A stretch of 64,000 bases of DNA, taken from Lethocerus indicus (lineage: Eukaryota > Arthropoda > Insecta > Hemiptera > Belostomatidae). Within the stretch, counting starts at the first letter, position 1. Each line of letters starts with the position of its first letter. The stretch is taken from assembly GCA_019843655.1 (NCBI GenBank), contig JACDQD010000002.1, forward strand, positions 13,973,154 through 14,037,153, read 5' to 3'. This document shows, piece after piece, positions 12,301 through 25,853 of this stretch. The position numbers and the translations under genes are program-made. Under the pieces are notes generated by a model. That model ran no database searches, was not told where the DNA came from, and worked only from the letters and a program-made list of their open reading frames with translations.

Positions 12301-15300
12301 GTGGAAAACCGATGGCCTCTCTATCTAGCTGTGCATGCGTTAGTATGCGATTACCCGGGCGGTGACGGCTGGAGCTGAGAAGGAATGAGAGTGTTAAGTT
12401 ACTCAGGGATATTCGAGGCCAAGCAAAGTCGGGATTGCTGAGCCAGCTCCGACTTACATATTCGGCACTAACACTTCCACCACCTCTTTTTCAAACGCGC
12501 TTTAACTAAAATAAGATTAGTCCTTACTGCTTTCTGTTGTTTTTGTCCTGCGGACTACTATTGACAACCCTTCACAATTGGTTTGATTGTTTCGAATCCG
12601 GGCCTGCGTAAAATCTGTTCCCGTCTGATTTTAAGTAGATTCCATTGTTGGGCAAATTGCCAGATTCGTATGGGGTAAACAATGTTTTGAGAACTGAACA
12701 TTAGCGTTAGTGACTGTTTTGTAAAGTGAAACTAGTATTTACCAACTGCCCCAGGAGTGAGTATAAACACCATATGCATATAATCACTCATTACATATTC
12801 TGTCCACACGCGCTGGTTTATAGCTTATATTAAAGAATGCCGATAGGATTCTCCATCCGGCAAGTGCTCCTTCTCCTTGCGCTAATTTCGGTGTATAAGA
12901 ATGGAAATCGACCGATTTCCACGAGCAGATTTTCTGCCCCCTCACGATTTCTAGTCTAGAGCCACACCGGTTACGGATCCTCGTTTAGTATTAGGGTGAA
13001 ACCATACATCAGCGATTCGATTACTATCGCAAGTCCGTTGTATAGGCGCACTTTAGTCCATTGGACAAAACTTTGTGCTTTCAGTAATGACGGTATACGT
13101 CGTCCTTAGCCAGTAGGGGTAATTAGCACCTCAGTTTATTACGAAATACTAGCTCATACTAACTTAGATTTTACTAATTTATTGGCGTTCTTCTTTGTAA
13201 CGAAATCCGCTTTTAGTGAGCATTATTTTTTCTCAGCTCTGAAAATCGAATATATATCGGATTATCCCATATTTTTAAACGAAGAAAATAAAAAAAATCT
13301 ACCCCAATCGACATTTTATGGAATGGAAAGAGGGAGAATGGCGTTCCCCGCGGGATGTACATCAAAGGGTGTAAACCCCCCGGACTTCTCGCGCCTAACC
13401 AGGGAGGCCCTCAACATCGCCGAGGGGAGTCGCGCTAATCTAATAAGGTCCTTTAATCAAGTTAGAGCGGGGAGAACACCCTCCTACCCTAACCACCCTC
13501 CCTACCCTCTCGTACCCGACGAGCCTCCTCAATTGCATTAACGACAACACGTGAGCGCCTCTCTATACCTAGTTCTAACACGACCCTCATAATTAGTGTA
13601 CGCAAAAAAAGATTTCCCTAAATTTATAATAAAAAAATATACGTCGTAAACCGCGATGCATCCTATACAAGTATGATGATAGCCACGATTATGATTTTAA
13701 TTTATATATATAATGTACAATATATAAAATTATGATTTTATATATCGTTGCAGTGACAAAAATTAAGATACTAATCGTTCAGTATATATCACTAGTCGGA
13801 TATCTAGTTCTAACAGTGTTCACGGTATTTCTCGCTACGATACCATGGTAGTAACACCGCCGTATAGGTTATATAACTCGTTTGAGTATCGATGGAAATT
13901 TCACTCTATTAGTTTCTCTTACCCGAGCCGCTAGTTCTAATAGATATCTAAAACTAAATTTATGATGACAATTAGACATGTTCCTTCAATTTCCGTTAAT
14001 ACATGGATGGAAGTACACGTCACTTTTGTAAATAGTGGTTATGAGTAATTGGGAAACGAAGGGGAAGTGTATACCTTCAAACCCTTCGCTAAACCGTGCC
14101 ACGAGTTTGCTATTTCATTAGGTCGTACTTAAATTATATCCACATCTTATATCCGGATTAAATTTACATATGGCGCCGATGTATTGGGGCGTTCTGGGTT
14201 AATACAATTTTTAAACCATTGACCACAGCCACTTTTGACCGTACTTTTGACGGGACTAACCGTAAATGGACTCCACTGGAAAGCGACCTGAAACGTGTAA
14301 CTTCATAACAATAAGTGACCGACCCGGAAGCTGTGGGCACTCCGAAGTTACTTGCCAAAAAGTAATTCGTTTATACCCCCAGAAAATAGTATTTCTTCCA
14401 TGTCGAGGTAAAAGCTTGGGTAAATTCGAAAAGTGCTATAGAATTGGTACAATTAAGTTAATGTATTTTATTCCCGGGGCAGTTCATTGGGGATGTAGAG
14501 AGATCAAACCGGGAGTTAAGACCTAATTAAATTTCACACGAGAACAGGTGTACTACTCGGGGATTAATAGTAGCACTAAAATATTTCATAATCCTGAAAT
14601 GTTGTTGGATGATTCCATTACAGTAAGAAATATATTGTAGTATATAGTACCATAAAGTGAAGTATCCAAATTTGACACAAATAACAACCGTAAATTATCT
14701 TATTTCATAGACTACAATTAGTTTTGGTTCCGTATCGGATTATTTAAAGTGAAAATAATATAACACAAGCAAGCGATCTTCGACGATTCTTACTATATTC
14801 AAATTCAACGGCTTCCAGTAAAAAGAGGAAAACGAATTATTCCGCAAGCAGAGGAACCAATTATGCGGCTAAAGATTTAAGAATTGTCCTCGTAAATTAT
14901 TCCACCGGAGCTTTTGTTGATTATAAAAATAGATGCGGTTCGAGTGATCAAATTCTTGGTCAAGTGCCGGTTGACTCACGGCCATTAATGAGGTCCCACG
15001 GCCCGACCCGCGGCGGCGGCATTGGCGCCTCAATCTTTCCTCTCGTGCACAATTTGAAATTAAATGATTCGACGTTCCCTCCCAAAGACCTTAAATGCCA
15101 AACAAAATAATATGATCTCCTTCAGACGATCAACAGATCAACTGACAGTTGTTAGTTTGACGGCGTGCAGCATATAACATATGCCTAACCGAATGAATAA
15201 TAACACTTTATTCGATGTAATTAATTCTAAGGAAGCAAGAAGAAAGGGGCATTACTGATATAATATAACAACGTAGTATCTCTGATCGCGAATGCTACGA

Positions 15301-16409
15301 ATGCCGGTGGCTGAGTCGAGCTTAAATAAATCAAGAGCACTTCAAATGTTCATTAATTTGTATTCCCTTTATATGTTATTTTAACCTTTGCAAACGTGGG
15401 TAATCGTAGTTATATAAACAAAATTTTTAAAAGTGATTTAGTTGAACTGTATTTACATTTTATTATTTCGTCTCAGGATATTGCATAAATTTGTGGCTGA
15501 TTACCCATCTGAGTAAGTAAATTATTACTAAATAATTAGTTGAAAAAATAGAACATATGATTAACTGTTCTACCAAAGAATGCAGTTTATACTGCCAGTC
15601 TATTGTGGCTACCGAAAACGAAAGACGGGAACAGAAAGGATAGTTACCAATAAATATTTTTTTACTGAACATTAAGTCTGCGGAGATTCCCGCCCCAGTT
15701 TTTATTTTAAATGTATTGTACAACGTTAAAGATCTGCATGAAACGCATTTCAATGCGTTCATCTTGAAGATAGTCCCAGTATTCCCTGCCCATCGGCCGG
15801 AAGGATTTGGCAGAGCCGGGACGGCCGTAGCCGGGTCTCCAATGCAGTAGAATCGGCCCCGGGAAAAAAGACGAAGGAAAGCCACAGCAACAGTTGCCAA
15901 ATCGCCCCGATGAAAAGAGGGAGCGCGGCGGGGGCGGGGGGCAAGGGGAGGGGCGGGGTGGCACCGCGGATAAGAGAAGAAGGGACTGCGTCACCGCGTC
16001 CTATAAGATATATGAGCCGGCCTGGGTACAAATCCTGGCTAAATTTAAGCCTTCCCAAAACCGCCCACTCCGATAATCTGCATGTCAACTGAGAAAGGAC
16101 CGTTTAGAATGAATTCTAACGGAAATTGAACTGCTGACAAAACAATACTTGACGCTACACGCCGCATTATGATTACAGCCTGAACGGTATATGTATTATG
16201 TTGCAGTTCCTGCATTATACGGGGAAAAGATGTCATATATATTAGACTTTGTTCTGTCATGAACATTTACTATATCTCGATACTACTATCCGAGTTAATA
16301 GCTTGATTTCAATGTATACTACGACTAGCTTAACGACGAGAAACCGAAATAAATATTAGGATAGGGTAGAACAACTTAGAAGAGATAAAAAACACTACTG
16401 AATGAAAAT
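9336..16409. other. Gene-free AT-rich DNA with scattered GC islands
   Basis: No recognisable gene. AT-rich stretches alternate with CG-containing islands at about 9360-9480, 10010-10230, 10850-11120, 12300-12490, 13320-13550, 14940-15070 and 15740-16060. A perfect inverted repeat, CGAGTCA/TGACTCG with one spacer base, lies at 11263-11277. The island at 13320-13550 keeps a 119-codon plus-strand frame open from 13182, without homology I recognise. The island at 15740-16060 is open in several frames on both strands because it is GC-rich. Confidence 0.5.
11583..11671 (+). CDS. Possible plus-strand exon, unknown protein
   Basis: A pyrimidine-rich acceptor (ending TTTTGTTTTGTAG) precedes 11583, and a donor (TTCCAG then GTCAGT) follows 11671. 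One frame is open across the whole 89 nt, reading PSFTMRSSKVGTLNTKLGNR and nine more residues, ending phase 0. There is no family match and no linked partner exon. Isolated splice-site pairs with an open frame of this size do occur by chance in 64 kb, so this is only a candidate. Confidence 0.15.
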
Positions 16410-16506
16410 TATTTTTTACCGTAGATTTCGTCTGTTTCTGTCGCCTCTCGCTGGTTTGGTCTTTTGCTAGACCGGTTTCGGCTGCTCGCCATCTTCAGTA
16501 GCGGTG
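16410..16506 (-). mobile_element. Retroelement-like repeat copy A with hammerhead-like core
   Basis: Read on the minus strand, CTACTGAAGATGGC is followed by GAGCAGCC, GAAACCGGTCTAGCAAAAGA, CCAAACCAGCGAG and an A/T-rich tail. The same order recurs on the plus strand at 37119-37190. CTGAAGA (16498-16492), a short GGC/GCC stem and GAAAC (16479-16475) have the order of a hammerhead ribozyme core (CUGANGA, stem II, GAAA). Hammerheads are known at the ends of Penelope-like retroelements. The repeat relation is directly visible; the element class is inference. Confidence 0.55.
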
Positions 16507-16861
16507 TTAGTCACTTCAGCACTTTGAATTTTTTTTTGGGCATCCTCATTGCACTGTCACTGTCACTTGTACTATGATGGTTGTCTGTTTGTCGTATGTA
16601 CATATACGTGTCTTGTTACTGTGTTTTTGGGGGACGTTATTTGTCTTATTTGGGTTGGGAGGGATTTATTAATCGGTTTAAGTCTTTGTAGGATTATTGG
16701 TCAAATATATATTTGATCACACAACTGGTCACAACTATTAGGTTCTGACTTCCAAATAGATGACAGGAAACCTATCTGGCTTTGTGTATTTACGATCATA
16801 AAAGTTTTCCTTTTGATCCAAAATATACTGAAAAAGTTTATGTTTAGTAATTCAGTTACTA

Positions 16862-17001
16862 AACGAACTTTAGTTAAGTACACTTCCGCACCACACTCAG
16901 GGGGGCGCTAGTTTCACAAAAATCTTTCGTTGAGTGCACTTGCACCGATAAACTAGCGCCCCCTGAGTGTGGTGCGGAAATGTACTCAACTAAAGTTCGT
17001 T
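16862..17001. mobile_element. Foldback element: 52-bp inverted repeat, 35-nt loop
   Basis: Arm 16862-16914 pairs with arm 16950-17001. The arms agree at all but two positions and one extra G, beginning AACGAACTTTAGTT and ending GGGGGCGCTAGTTT. Both substitutions are transitions that become G-U pairs in a minus-strand RNA but A-C mismatches in a plus-strand RNA. There is no coding capacity and no clear target-site duplication. It could be a small foldback transposon or a hairpin-RNA precursor. Confidence 0.9.
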
Positions 17002-19793
17002 GGTTGCACTTCATATCTTACAAATTTACCATTATAAATATTTATATATACATAAATAGTTGAGGTTGAGAAATTTACCAAATTTTATTTTGGCATTTCG
17101 GTGAGGGCAGAGAATGGTATTTCGATTATATTTAAATATTAACGACGCCATGACAAAGACAAAAATATCTGCATTGGTGTATTTCATGGACGTAAAATAT
17201 TACAAAAATTATCCACATCACGTTCTTCAACCGCTCTCAGGCAGGCTTGAATTCTGTTCTCGTTTTTCAAGCTTCCGAGAAAATGTGGCCACGGGAAATT
17301 GCCAGTTTGGATCACTATCGGGAGCGCGACCCTCGGAGGGTTTTAATAATGACGGATAGGAAAGGGGCAGAGAGAGGGGGAGTTCGGGAAAGTCGAATTT
17401 ATAAGGGGGCTTCGATACGAAAGCAGAATCAACTCCGTTCATACCGAATAATGAGTTTCTAGGCCACCGCCAGATAAATAACGTGTACTCGAGCCGTATA
17501 CTCATGAGACCAGTGACAAAGACTTTCCCTCAATCAAATAATATTACCCTCGACGTTTCTTTTATGGACTAATTTGCATAAATGAATACGCAATAGAAAT
17601 ACCGATTCCCTTTACGAGTCTAATAGGATTTATTATATCAATGTGCTTATTTTTTTACCAAGTCAAAGAAAGCACATGGTCCATTTCGTATGCACCATAC
17701 GGAATAGATTATTCTAAGTGTACTACTTAAAATTGAATAAATCAAAAATCTCGTATAAGAGAATAGGCAGAAGAACATAATATTAATTCATTACTTATTA
17801 AAAGAAAAATATGTGATGCAAAGTAAAACGACGGTAGCTAAACCAAGGACCTTAAATTATAGCATTCCTTCTTTGTTTATCATTGGTTGGGAGTACTGGA
17901 ATTTCAACAAGTGTAAGCGCAAACAGACTTAAGTGAGTCATGGTTACTTGCATTCCTGATGCTCTTATTTCTTATTTCTTTAGGTTTGAACCTTTTCTAC
18001 TCGGTTACCAAGGAAACAATGGTGCAATTCATTTACTTGACAAATTTTTGTTCAGCAGATTTAGGACTATATTTCTTGGAAATTCCTTGTTTCTTGGAAC
18101 AGATCATTGCCTTAAGAAATATTAGAATACTTTCGAAGAACATAATCTCTCGTATATTTAAGTGAAATATCAAAACATTCTTATAACTTGGTGTTATCTA
18201 CAGAACTAAATCTATCAATGTTATAATGTTATTTGCCGTATTATCTGCTCATTGAATGAATGAAGTTAACTTCACAAGTTTAATGAATATGATATCTCCT
18301 GGTTCCTGTAGCTGGAGAAACACTGATGTGCCTTAATAATAAAGCAATCACCATATTTCAACTTTGAAAATTGTATTCTAAAATATCGTCATTTTAATTT
18401 TCTATTTTCTTTTTATATTAAAACTGCTCACATGCTCCTACGATAACGCTTTGAATAGTGTCATTAATATAACGATTAGATATGTAGGCACATCCCAAAA
18501 TTACACCGTTTAAAACTGGGCTGAGCGCAAGAATGTTAAGCGACGGGCGTCCGATTGTGAAGCCAAGCCTGTTAGAAGACACAAGGCCATTAATAATGAG
18601 CGAAAATTGAGGACATTCAGCAACAACTGTACACTTGTTCGTCACAGGCGGGACTCGGAACCGAATAAACTCTTGCTCACTTCCTTAAAAACACAGTCTG
18701 CCTGGGAGGTTTTCTAAGTATTTAAAGGAAAGTTACTACTTCCCTAAGGACGTCTTTATCATTTCCAGTTATGAACGAACTTCTCTCAATTTCAGACGAA
18801 TAATATTGTACCCTTGGCATCTAAATACATTTTTTAAATTTATATCTGCATAGATAACAAATTTATAGATAATCTTTCGTGGAATAATTTTTAAGTATTC
18901 GATATATATTAAATATTTTGTACATAAATTTGTCCCGGGCACTTGCAGTCAATAACTAATGCAACAAGAAAAATTGGGTGCAGTGTGATGTGCATTACTC
19001 TACGGCTTGGCTATTATTTGGTGCGAGTTCCAATTAGGTAATGTGCTTCGGGGTTTTATTTCAATTTTTTCATTTTACATTTTTCTCATTCCTCATGCTC
19101 AGTAGCTATGATACTTCCATCGTTAAAAATGTGTCCAGTGTCTGGAAAAACAACAGAATACGAAGTGGTTTCGTAGCTATTAATTAATACATCTACTCTT
19201 TAGTATATAATGCATCTATGAAAAGATAATAAACAGCGATAAAAATATTTCAATTTATACATAAACGCGAATTAATTTCAGGAATAGCCTTCGTTTATCC
19301 GCCTGAAACATCGATGAGGCTTTTTGAGAATGATATTCATCCATATTTAAGGAAACCCATCAACAGAATTAGTTCGTTCATCAACGCGGCCAGCTAATAA
19401 TTTAATGCATTTTGTCCTTCGACGCGTGCATTGGGCGTTAATTAAACGACGGCACGCGAGGCTCTTCTGCATTGCACCAGAGGGAATCTTTGCCCTAACG
19501 GAAAAACATCCCGCGACCCGGCATGCGAACTAGCATCGGTATAGAATAAGATATTTGGAAATTAGTTGTATATTTAACAACGAACTGGATATAGGAATAC
19601 AATTCGTAAATAGATAAATATCCGCTACAGACATTTTCGACATTAAATCTATCTACTTCTCTAGTCTCCAGTCACCACTCTTTAAAACAAAAGAAGTAAT
19701 TTAGTAGCCAGGGGAATTATTGTTATTGCGGTATTTCTTATTATTTGTAGAGTCGTCGTAATGCTCTGCTGACATCCTCATCCAATTGCTTCA

Positions 19794-19826
19794 ACTTGTA
19801 TATTTATATACAAGTATATAAATACT

Positions 19827-19871
<45 letters not shown>

Positions 19872-19886
19872 GCGGTATAAACCGCG
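19794..19886. repeat. Nested palindromes flanking a (TA)n tract
   Basis: ACTTGTATA (19794-19802) pairs with TATACAAGT (19807-19815). ACAAGTAT (19810-19817) in turn pairs with ATACTTGT (19822-19829). A (TA)20 tract follows at 19831-19870, then CGCGGT-ATAA-ACCGCG (19871-19886). All arms are perfect. The composite is strongly cruciform-prone. Confidence 0.9.
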
Positions 19887-20783
19887 TTATCCGGTCACCT
19901 CGGGGGATTATCGAAGGTGTCGATCAGAATGTTGGTTATGAGCCGACAGGAATCACTAACATTTCAATTTTTATTTCTTTTTCCGAAAAGAAAATCGTGT
20001 CGAGCGCTTTCCGGATGGGTTTTTCGCCTGACTGGCGGCCGGAGACGCGACCGTCGTAAACTCTGATGATGGGCTTTTTACTCAATCAAAATGAATGGGC
20101 TTTTTACGGGCGACACCTCTTTTTACTGCCTCACTAATTTACGGCCGTTTTCGTTTCAGGTATGAGTTTTTTATTCTTGACCGATTCTTCATGACTTGGA
20201 ACAGCCTTCTCAATGGGACCGTAACCTCTGTTCCAGCGTATGCCGGTTGTCTGTTGGGAATTCCGTCTACAATTTTATTTCGGTTATGATTTTCGCCTGC
20301 CTATCCTGTTTTGTTGCTCTTCGGGTTTCCGATTTTTCTCCTCTTTTTCTCGATAGATCGGCAACAGAGCCGAACATGAAGGTTAAATATTCTATTACTG
20401 CTTGCTGTAAAATTCCACGCATTCCTACGATTATGTAATATATAACATCAAGATAGTTCGTAGACGGTCACACATACCTTAATTGGACGTAAATTGGCCA
20501 AAGTTAAGTGGACATTGGATGTTTTGTATGTCATTGAATAATATTCTTAAATTTAAGATAACCACTGACATACTGGGGACATACTCCAGTAAGCTCTATT
20601 TCTCAGATATTCCACAATCCCAGAGCGGATACAAAGAAAATTGACAACGTATCTTCTCACTTTGCTCGGTCCTTATTGAATATTTATAGAGCACACCGAG
20701 GACGGCACACATTCGGCCGCATATTTAACAACAAAAACACCCGCGGGTATAAATTTCGTTCGGACCTATTTTCTCCCGGGGCC

Positions 20784-20789
<6 letters not shown>

Positions 20790-20824
<35 letters not shown>
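20790..20824. repeat. (TA)n microsatellite
   Basis: About 17 TA units directly between a GC-rich segment (CCCGGGGCC) and a second GC-rich island. A short GGTA tandem (AGGT repeated four times) lies about 120 bp further right, at 20947-20962. Confidence 0.95.
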
Positions 20825-20827
<3 letters not shown>

Positions 20828-23800
20828 AAGGGATTTATAGTGGGTATCACGTCTCGGCCATCAACCACCCCATGAACGAGGGGAATCCGGCCCCGTTTAT
20901 CTCGCCTCGCCGTTCTATCTATCTGATGCCGCTTCCATACAGCTCCAGGTAGGTAGGTAGGTGGTAGCTCTAATAGCTCCATGCAGGGATCCATGCGGAT
21001 ATGGTAAATTACTACAGGCCGCCCTTATACAACTCTTCCAATTTAAGGAACCTGGTTGGAATTCTCCTCTGTTCCCGTAATATTAATTGAATTAGTTCCA
21101 TAGAATAGGTTACCCCGCTGTTGCCATGTTTTAAATATCAATATTTGTTTTATGCGGCATTCATAACGAATCTGTTGCAATGTAATCTAAAAATGGAGGT
21201 GACAGCAAATACTACCATGTAAAAAATGAAAGCATGTATGTTTACGAACGGAAAACGAATTCAGGGATGTATGGATAACATAACCTGGTGCAAATGATAT
21301 TTTTCATGTGGAATTTTACCCACAGTGTTCAAAAGTTTATCTGGCAGACATATTTAAAATTCTCTGTGTGAAAAATTGAGGTCTCCTTGAAGATAATATT
21401 AACCCCGGCTCTAATTCTCTTGACGAAGCGTCGCCCGTCGATTTCAACTTCCGCTTGGTGTAACCGGAAGTACACATCGGAATTTCTCCACCAAAGTTTG
21501 ATTTATTTAAAGTTATCCTTCCGCTCTAATTGGTAACGTAATTAAAATTAACTTCATGACGAGCCAGATAGATGTTCGATCCTCGCTTGGGATTTCAAGA
21601 GTGATCAATTTCCGAGAGCCGACAATTTCCAACCTAATTTGGCATGACGTCCCTTGGAGGAAATTATTTTTAGGACAACAATTAGAAGAGTTCTGATTGG
21701 TTGGATTTATGATTTTACTAATGCGGGAAAAAGTGTTATCTTAAAATTCAAACTACAGATTAGAACAACTGAAAGAATGTATAACTGTTACCACTGTAAA
21801 TGCGATAAAATAAAAAATCAATATATAACAAAATAATTATATTAATGAACATGAATGAAAATAAATTCGTAAATTACACTGTTTGACACCTTTTAGATTA
21901 AACGTTTTATTGAATTGATTCAAAATCATTAATATTTAGGTATAGTGAAGAGTGTTAAATGTAGCATACCGAATTAAATTGGCATTTTGTTTAATTTTTA
22001 TATGTTCGGTGGTCGTTAAACTGCCCCATCTTTTGATGTATTACATTTTTCTTTGGGGCCATAGTGTTAGGTTCATAGTGTTAATGACTAAAAATTAAAC
22101 GAAGAAAAAAGTAACGATGAAGTAAATTACGTCGGGAATAATGTTTCTTTGATGGTTTCAAGAAACTACAAAGAAAATTCTATTAGGGAGAGACCATTAG
22201 AATGTGCATAAAAAAATAGCGAATAATAGATCTACCTTGTCTGTTCTATCGAACGTCTAGCATAATGTCAAGTATAATGTGAAAATTAAATGACTATAAA
22301 AATTTATATTTTATTTTTGCCCTGGCCTACATTATTAGCAGTGATAATGTGCTATATTCAGTCTGACATTTTTTCCGATCTGATTATTTTTCAACTATAA
22401 CAAAAAATTAAAAGAGTTGATGAAGTGGAATTATTTATGATGAGATAGCCGTTTATCATCATTTCATAATTTCCGAATCACCAAAATTGTTGCAAGTACA
22501 GTAATTTGGTAATAAGCAATATATTGAACAATATGTGGTCTGTGGCTCAGTGATATTAATTGTTGAAAAAGAGGTAGACGAGAAGGGGTGGCCGGGGATA
22601 TTATTTTTAAATCCGAGCCTTCGTCCAAAAGCGTTGTAAGAATGAAACATGGTTTTCTCCGTCTGCACGTCCGTTATCTATAAAGCCGGGATGATTTTTG
22701 GTTCGTCGAAAAGTTTCGATAAAATAGGATGAAATAGTGTCCGGGGGGTTGGGGTGGGGGGGGGAGTTTAAATTCTTTCCTAAAATAGCTGTCAAATACC
22801 GAGTCGTAATGGGAAGAATTATGAACTGGCCCCGATCCAGAACGCTTTAAATTAGACGAGAGACCCGGGCCAACTGAATTCACCAAAGGTAGACATTTCT
22901 CAATGCCTTCTTGAATTATGAAATTCTTTTCAATTCAGTTCTTATACTGTCTATACCCTATACAGAAAAGGAATTACTCTTTCCTAATTGCATTTTAATG
23001 TTATATAATAGTAGTTTTTTTAATATAATAATAAACCTTGTTGACTTCCCATTGGAACTTATCATATAAATGAATAAAATACGAGTGCCCACAAAAATAA
23101 CCAAAGCTTCGGACCTCTCCTTTATCACATAATCTATCCAAATGTTAAAATATTCTTAACGAATGGAAAGGAAACCACCTTTGAGGAAGTTTGTGTTAAG
23201 TTTTTGCGTTTTATTGTAGAATGTATCTCATTCGAACGTTGTCTTCAAATATATAATCACAAGAACATCGATGTCCGTACGTTATATCCAACGATGTGGG
23301 ACTTATTTGTTGGACGTTATTTGTCGGGCGCCCAGTTTAATTAGTGTTTTAAGTTGACCAGATCACCAGAGGGGTTTCGAATTGTCGAATGGTACGGTTG
23401 TGAAGAATGTAACCCTGGTGATTTATTTAGGACAGAGACAATTTAGGGTTTCAGTCGGCTGGCCACAATGAGCTTAACGCCCAAATTATCTGCAACCCTT
23501 TGTTTTGACGTTTCTTATTTACTTCTAAACGTAATCCACAACTTCCTTCTATTTATAACCCAATGCCGTTTCTTCTTTAATGGCACTCATAAAATTTAAT
23601 ATAATAAATAATTATTTGAATCGTTATAAAGTTTCCATTTATTATGTTTTTATGAATATCCTTACCAATATGTTTTCCTTACTAGTTTAGTATGAAAAAG
23701 CTAGTTGGTTAATTGTAGTCAGAAATTGAATGATGGGCATCTTTATGAAATTAATAAATAAATCGAGTTCAAGAAACAATATTATACGAATTGACATGAG

Positions 23801-25685
23801 TTTTGTGAATTATTTTATGTCAATGTTACGTTAATTATTATCATTGTTATTCATTACGTAGCTTGAGACAAAATACCAGACACAAAAATCCAAATGTACA
23901 AAATACTGACATATATTCAGTGATATCAATGTTCTCAGTTAATTTCTTAAGTAAGTTCGGAACTTTTAGTACATATAACAAGGCCAATAATAACAACGGT
24001 TTTTGCTGCTTTCAAATATACGAGATTTTAAATAAAGATGGTTTAACAGTAATTTTTAAATCCCGATTGCCGCTACGCGGTCAGAATAATCCGGCTTTTC
24101 CAGCTATTAGCTAGAAACAATCATAAAAAAACGCGGTAATTCTATTCGGAGGTAAAATTTAAGCCCACTCATAGAATAACTTGTGTTTGGTGAAATTTAC
24201 GCCTGGAATGGTAGGGGGCAGAGGGCAACGGGACCTTCAATTTAGGGTTTAATTGTTTTTCGTTGGCCCCGCAGAGGCCGAATAAGGGCGGCGTGTGCCC
24301 GACCAGAAGTAAAGAGCTTATGATGGGGTGGGGGGTTAAATTGTTCCATCACCGCGCCCCGACCGCCGGATATACAATAGAATCCTAACCGGGATATATG
24401 CCGGATGCCGATTTACCACAGCTGCCAATTTAAGGACGGGAGGGGGCGGCTATAACACCGGCCGAGGGAGGTAGCGGGCGAGGGGTACAACCCCCCGGAT
24501 CGAGTTCTCCATCATTTGAACAGATTAGGCCACATTATCCCAATCGACCTCGGGCATAATACTCGGACAACCGAAATTTGCCTCGATTCTCGGTAACACC
24601 GATTAGCATTCCAGCCAACAATATCCTCGAATTATTCGTATAATTTCAGTGAGATCCAGTAGGGAAGATAGCCTTACTACTTTTGATCGTTTATTCGGAA
24701 TTGAGATTATCCTCAATCGATTCGGGAATATTAAAAACAACGGTTCCTATTACCTCGCGTTCACGAATGGATTAATTGAAAATTACTAACACAAAAGCAC
24801 AAGTATCCCAGATTAAATACAAAGTACTTTTTTTCGACATTGCAACTCGAATAAAACAGAGTATTAACTCCGATATAAGACAAAATTGATGAAATTTGTC
24901 GTCGGAAAATAATAATTTTCTAGATGGAAAAATATAACTCGGAGCGTAAATCATCACCGGATCAGAACGTCCGGGCGCCTGTTTCGGATCGTGAATCACG
25001 AGTTTTCTGTGTAGCAGCTTGTTTTGAAATGATGACTCGGATTTTGGCCCGACCGTATCCCCTTTCGGGCAGAACAACGGCAACTTTCGACCGTACGGTC
25101 TTATGGAATTGGCAGAATCTCAATTCAAAACCGAACGCGTGACGCATTTTAGGTTTCGGAACCGTTGTTAGCGGCTGATAAATGGAAAGGGGTGGATAAA
25201 ACGGTCTATTTCACTGTTGCGGACCGGGGGCAAATAGGGCCTCTGTAACGACTCTGTCTTCCTCCCGAATCGCCAACGCTTTACTTTGAACTTCAAAATT
25301 CGCCCCAGGAAATGGTATGCCTGCGGCTGAAATGAGATAAACAGGCTATATCGTAAGATACATCAAACGCGCGGCGGTATAATTTGAATAGAATATTTAT
25401 TAGCGCAACCGAGTTATAGCACAGTTGTTGAATATTAACTACACGGTATACTTGATAGGGCGAAACCGAATAAAGGAAGGGTGTAACGAAACGAGAGAAC
25501 GGAGTACATCACGCAGGAAGGGCGTTACGACTAATGATAACATCGTATTTTTAAAAAATCCAAAACGCTTCTGTAAAAAAACATATTTTAAAACGTTAGT
25601 CATAAACGTGCCCAGAAAAATTATGATTAAGCTGAGAAGAATTTGTTAAATATGCTCGGGAGAAGAGAAAAGTGCAAAAGAAAAA

Positions 25686-25853
25686 ATGTTCATGAAGCAT
25701 ATACTTCTATTTTCCAGTGAACCTAAACAAGACGGCGCCGCTGATGCTAAGCCCGCCACACTCCAGGGTATTGCTGGTTATGTTGGTGCGCCGTATCATT
25801 CAGTTTCCAAACTACGTACGATTTTCAATGCTTATGAAGTATTTAAAATTTAA
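25686..25853 (+). CDS. Small open frame or exon, 55 codons, unknown
   Basis: The frame runs from ATG at 25686 (second ATG at 25692) to TAA at 25851. The translation begins MFMKHILLFSSEPKQDGAAD, then AKPATLQGIAGYVGAPYHSV and a short tail ending EVFKI. The start is mildly hydrophobic, like a short signal sequence, and the middle is Ala/Gly-rich with coding-like GC-richer codons inside AT-rich surroundings. Alternatively the GC-rich part is an exon starting at 25718 after the good acceptor CTTCTATTTTCCAG, with a weak donor GG/GTATTG at 25767. I do not recognise the protein. Chance remains possible for a frame this short. Confidence 0.22.
   Translation: MFMKHILLFSSEPKQDGAADAKPATLQGIAGYVGAPYHSVSKLRTIFNAYEVFKI

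Larger units (their letters stand above)
17002..25685. other. Gene-free DNA with microsatellites and GC islands
   Basis: No recognisable gene. It is AT-rich, with CG-containing islands near 17230-17500, 18540-18700, 19380-19520, 19870-20110, 20840-21000, 22560-22880, 24180-24600 and 24950-25400. The islands at 19380-19520 and 24180-24600 contain many homeodomain-type AT cores embedded in GC-rich DNA, as regulatory elements often do. A G-rich stretch with a nine-G run lies at 22741-22765. Short open frames show no homology I know. Confidence 0.5.

Noticed and set aside
12585..12610. TTTCGAATCCGGG resembling a tRNA B box
   Set aside because: The flanking bases do not form a T-arm stem and no A box lies at the right distance.
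15740..16090. Five overlapping frames on both strands, Pro/Gly/Arg-rich
   Set aside because: Composition-driven openness in a GC-rich island, with no homology and no splice support.
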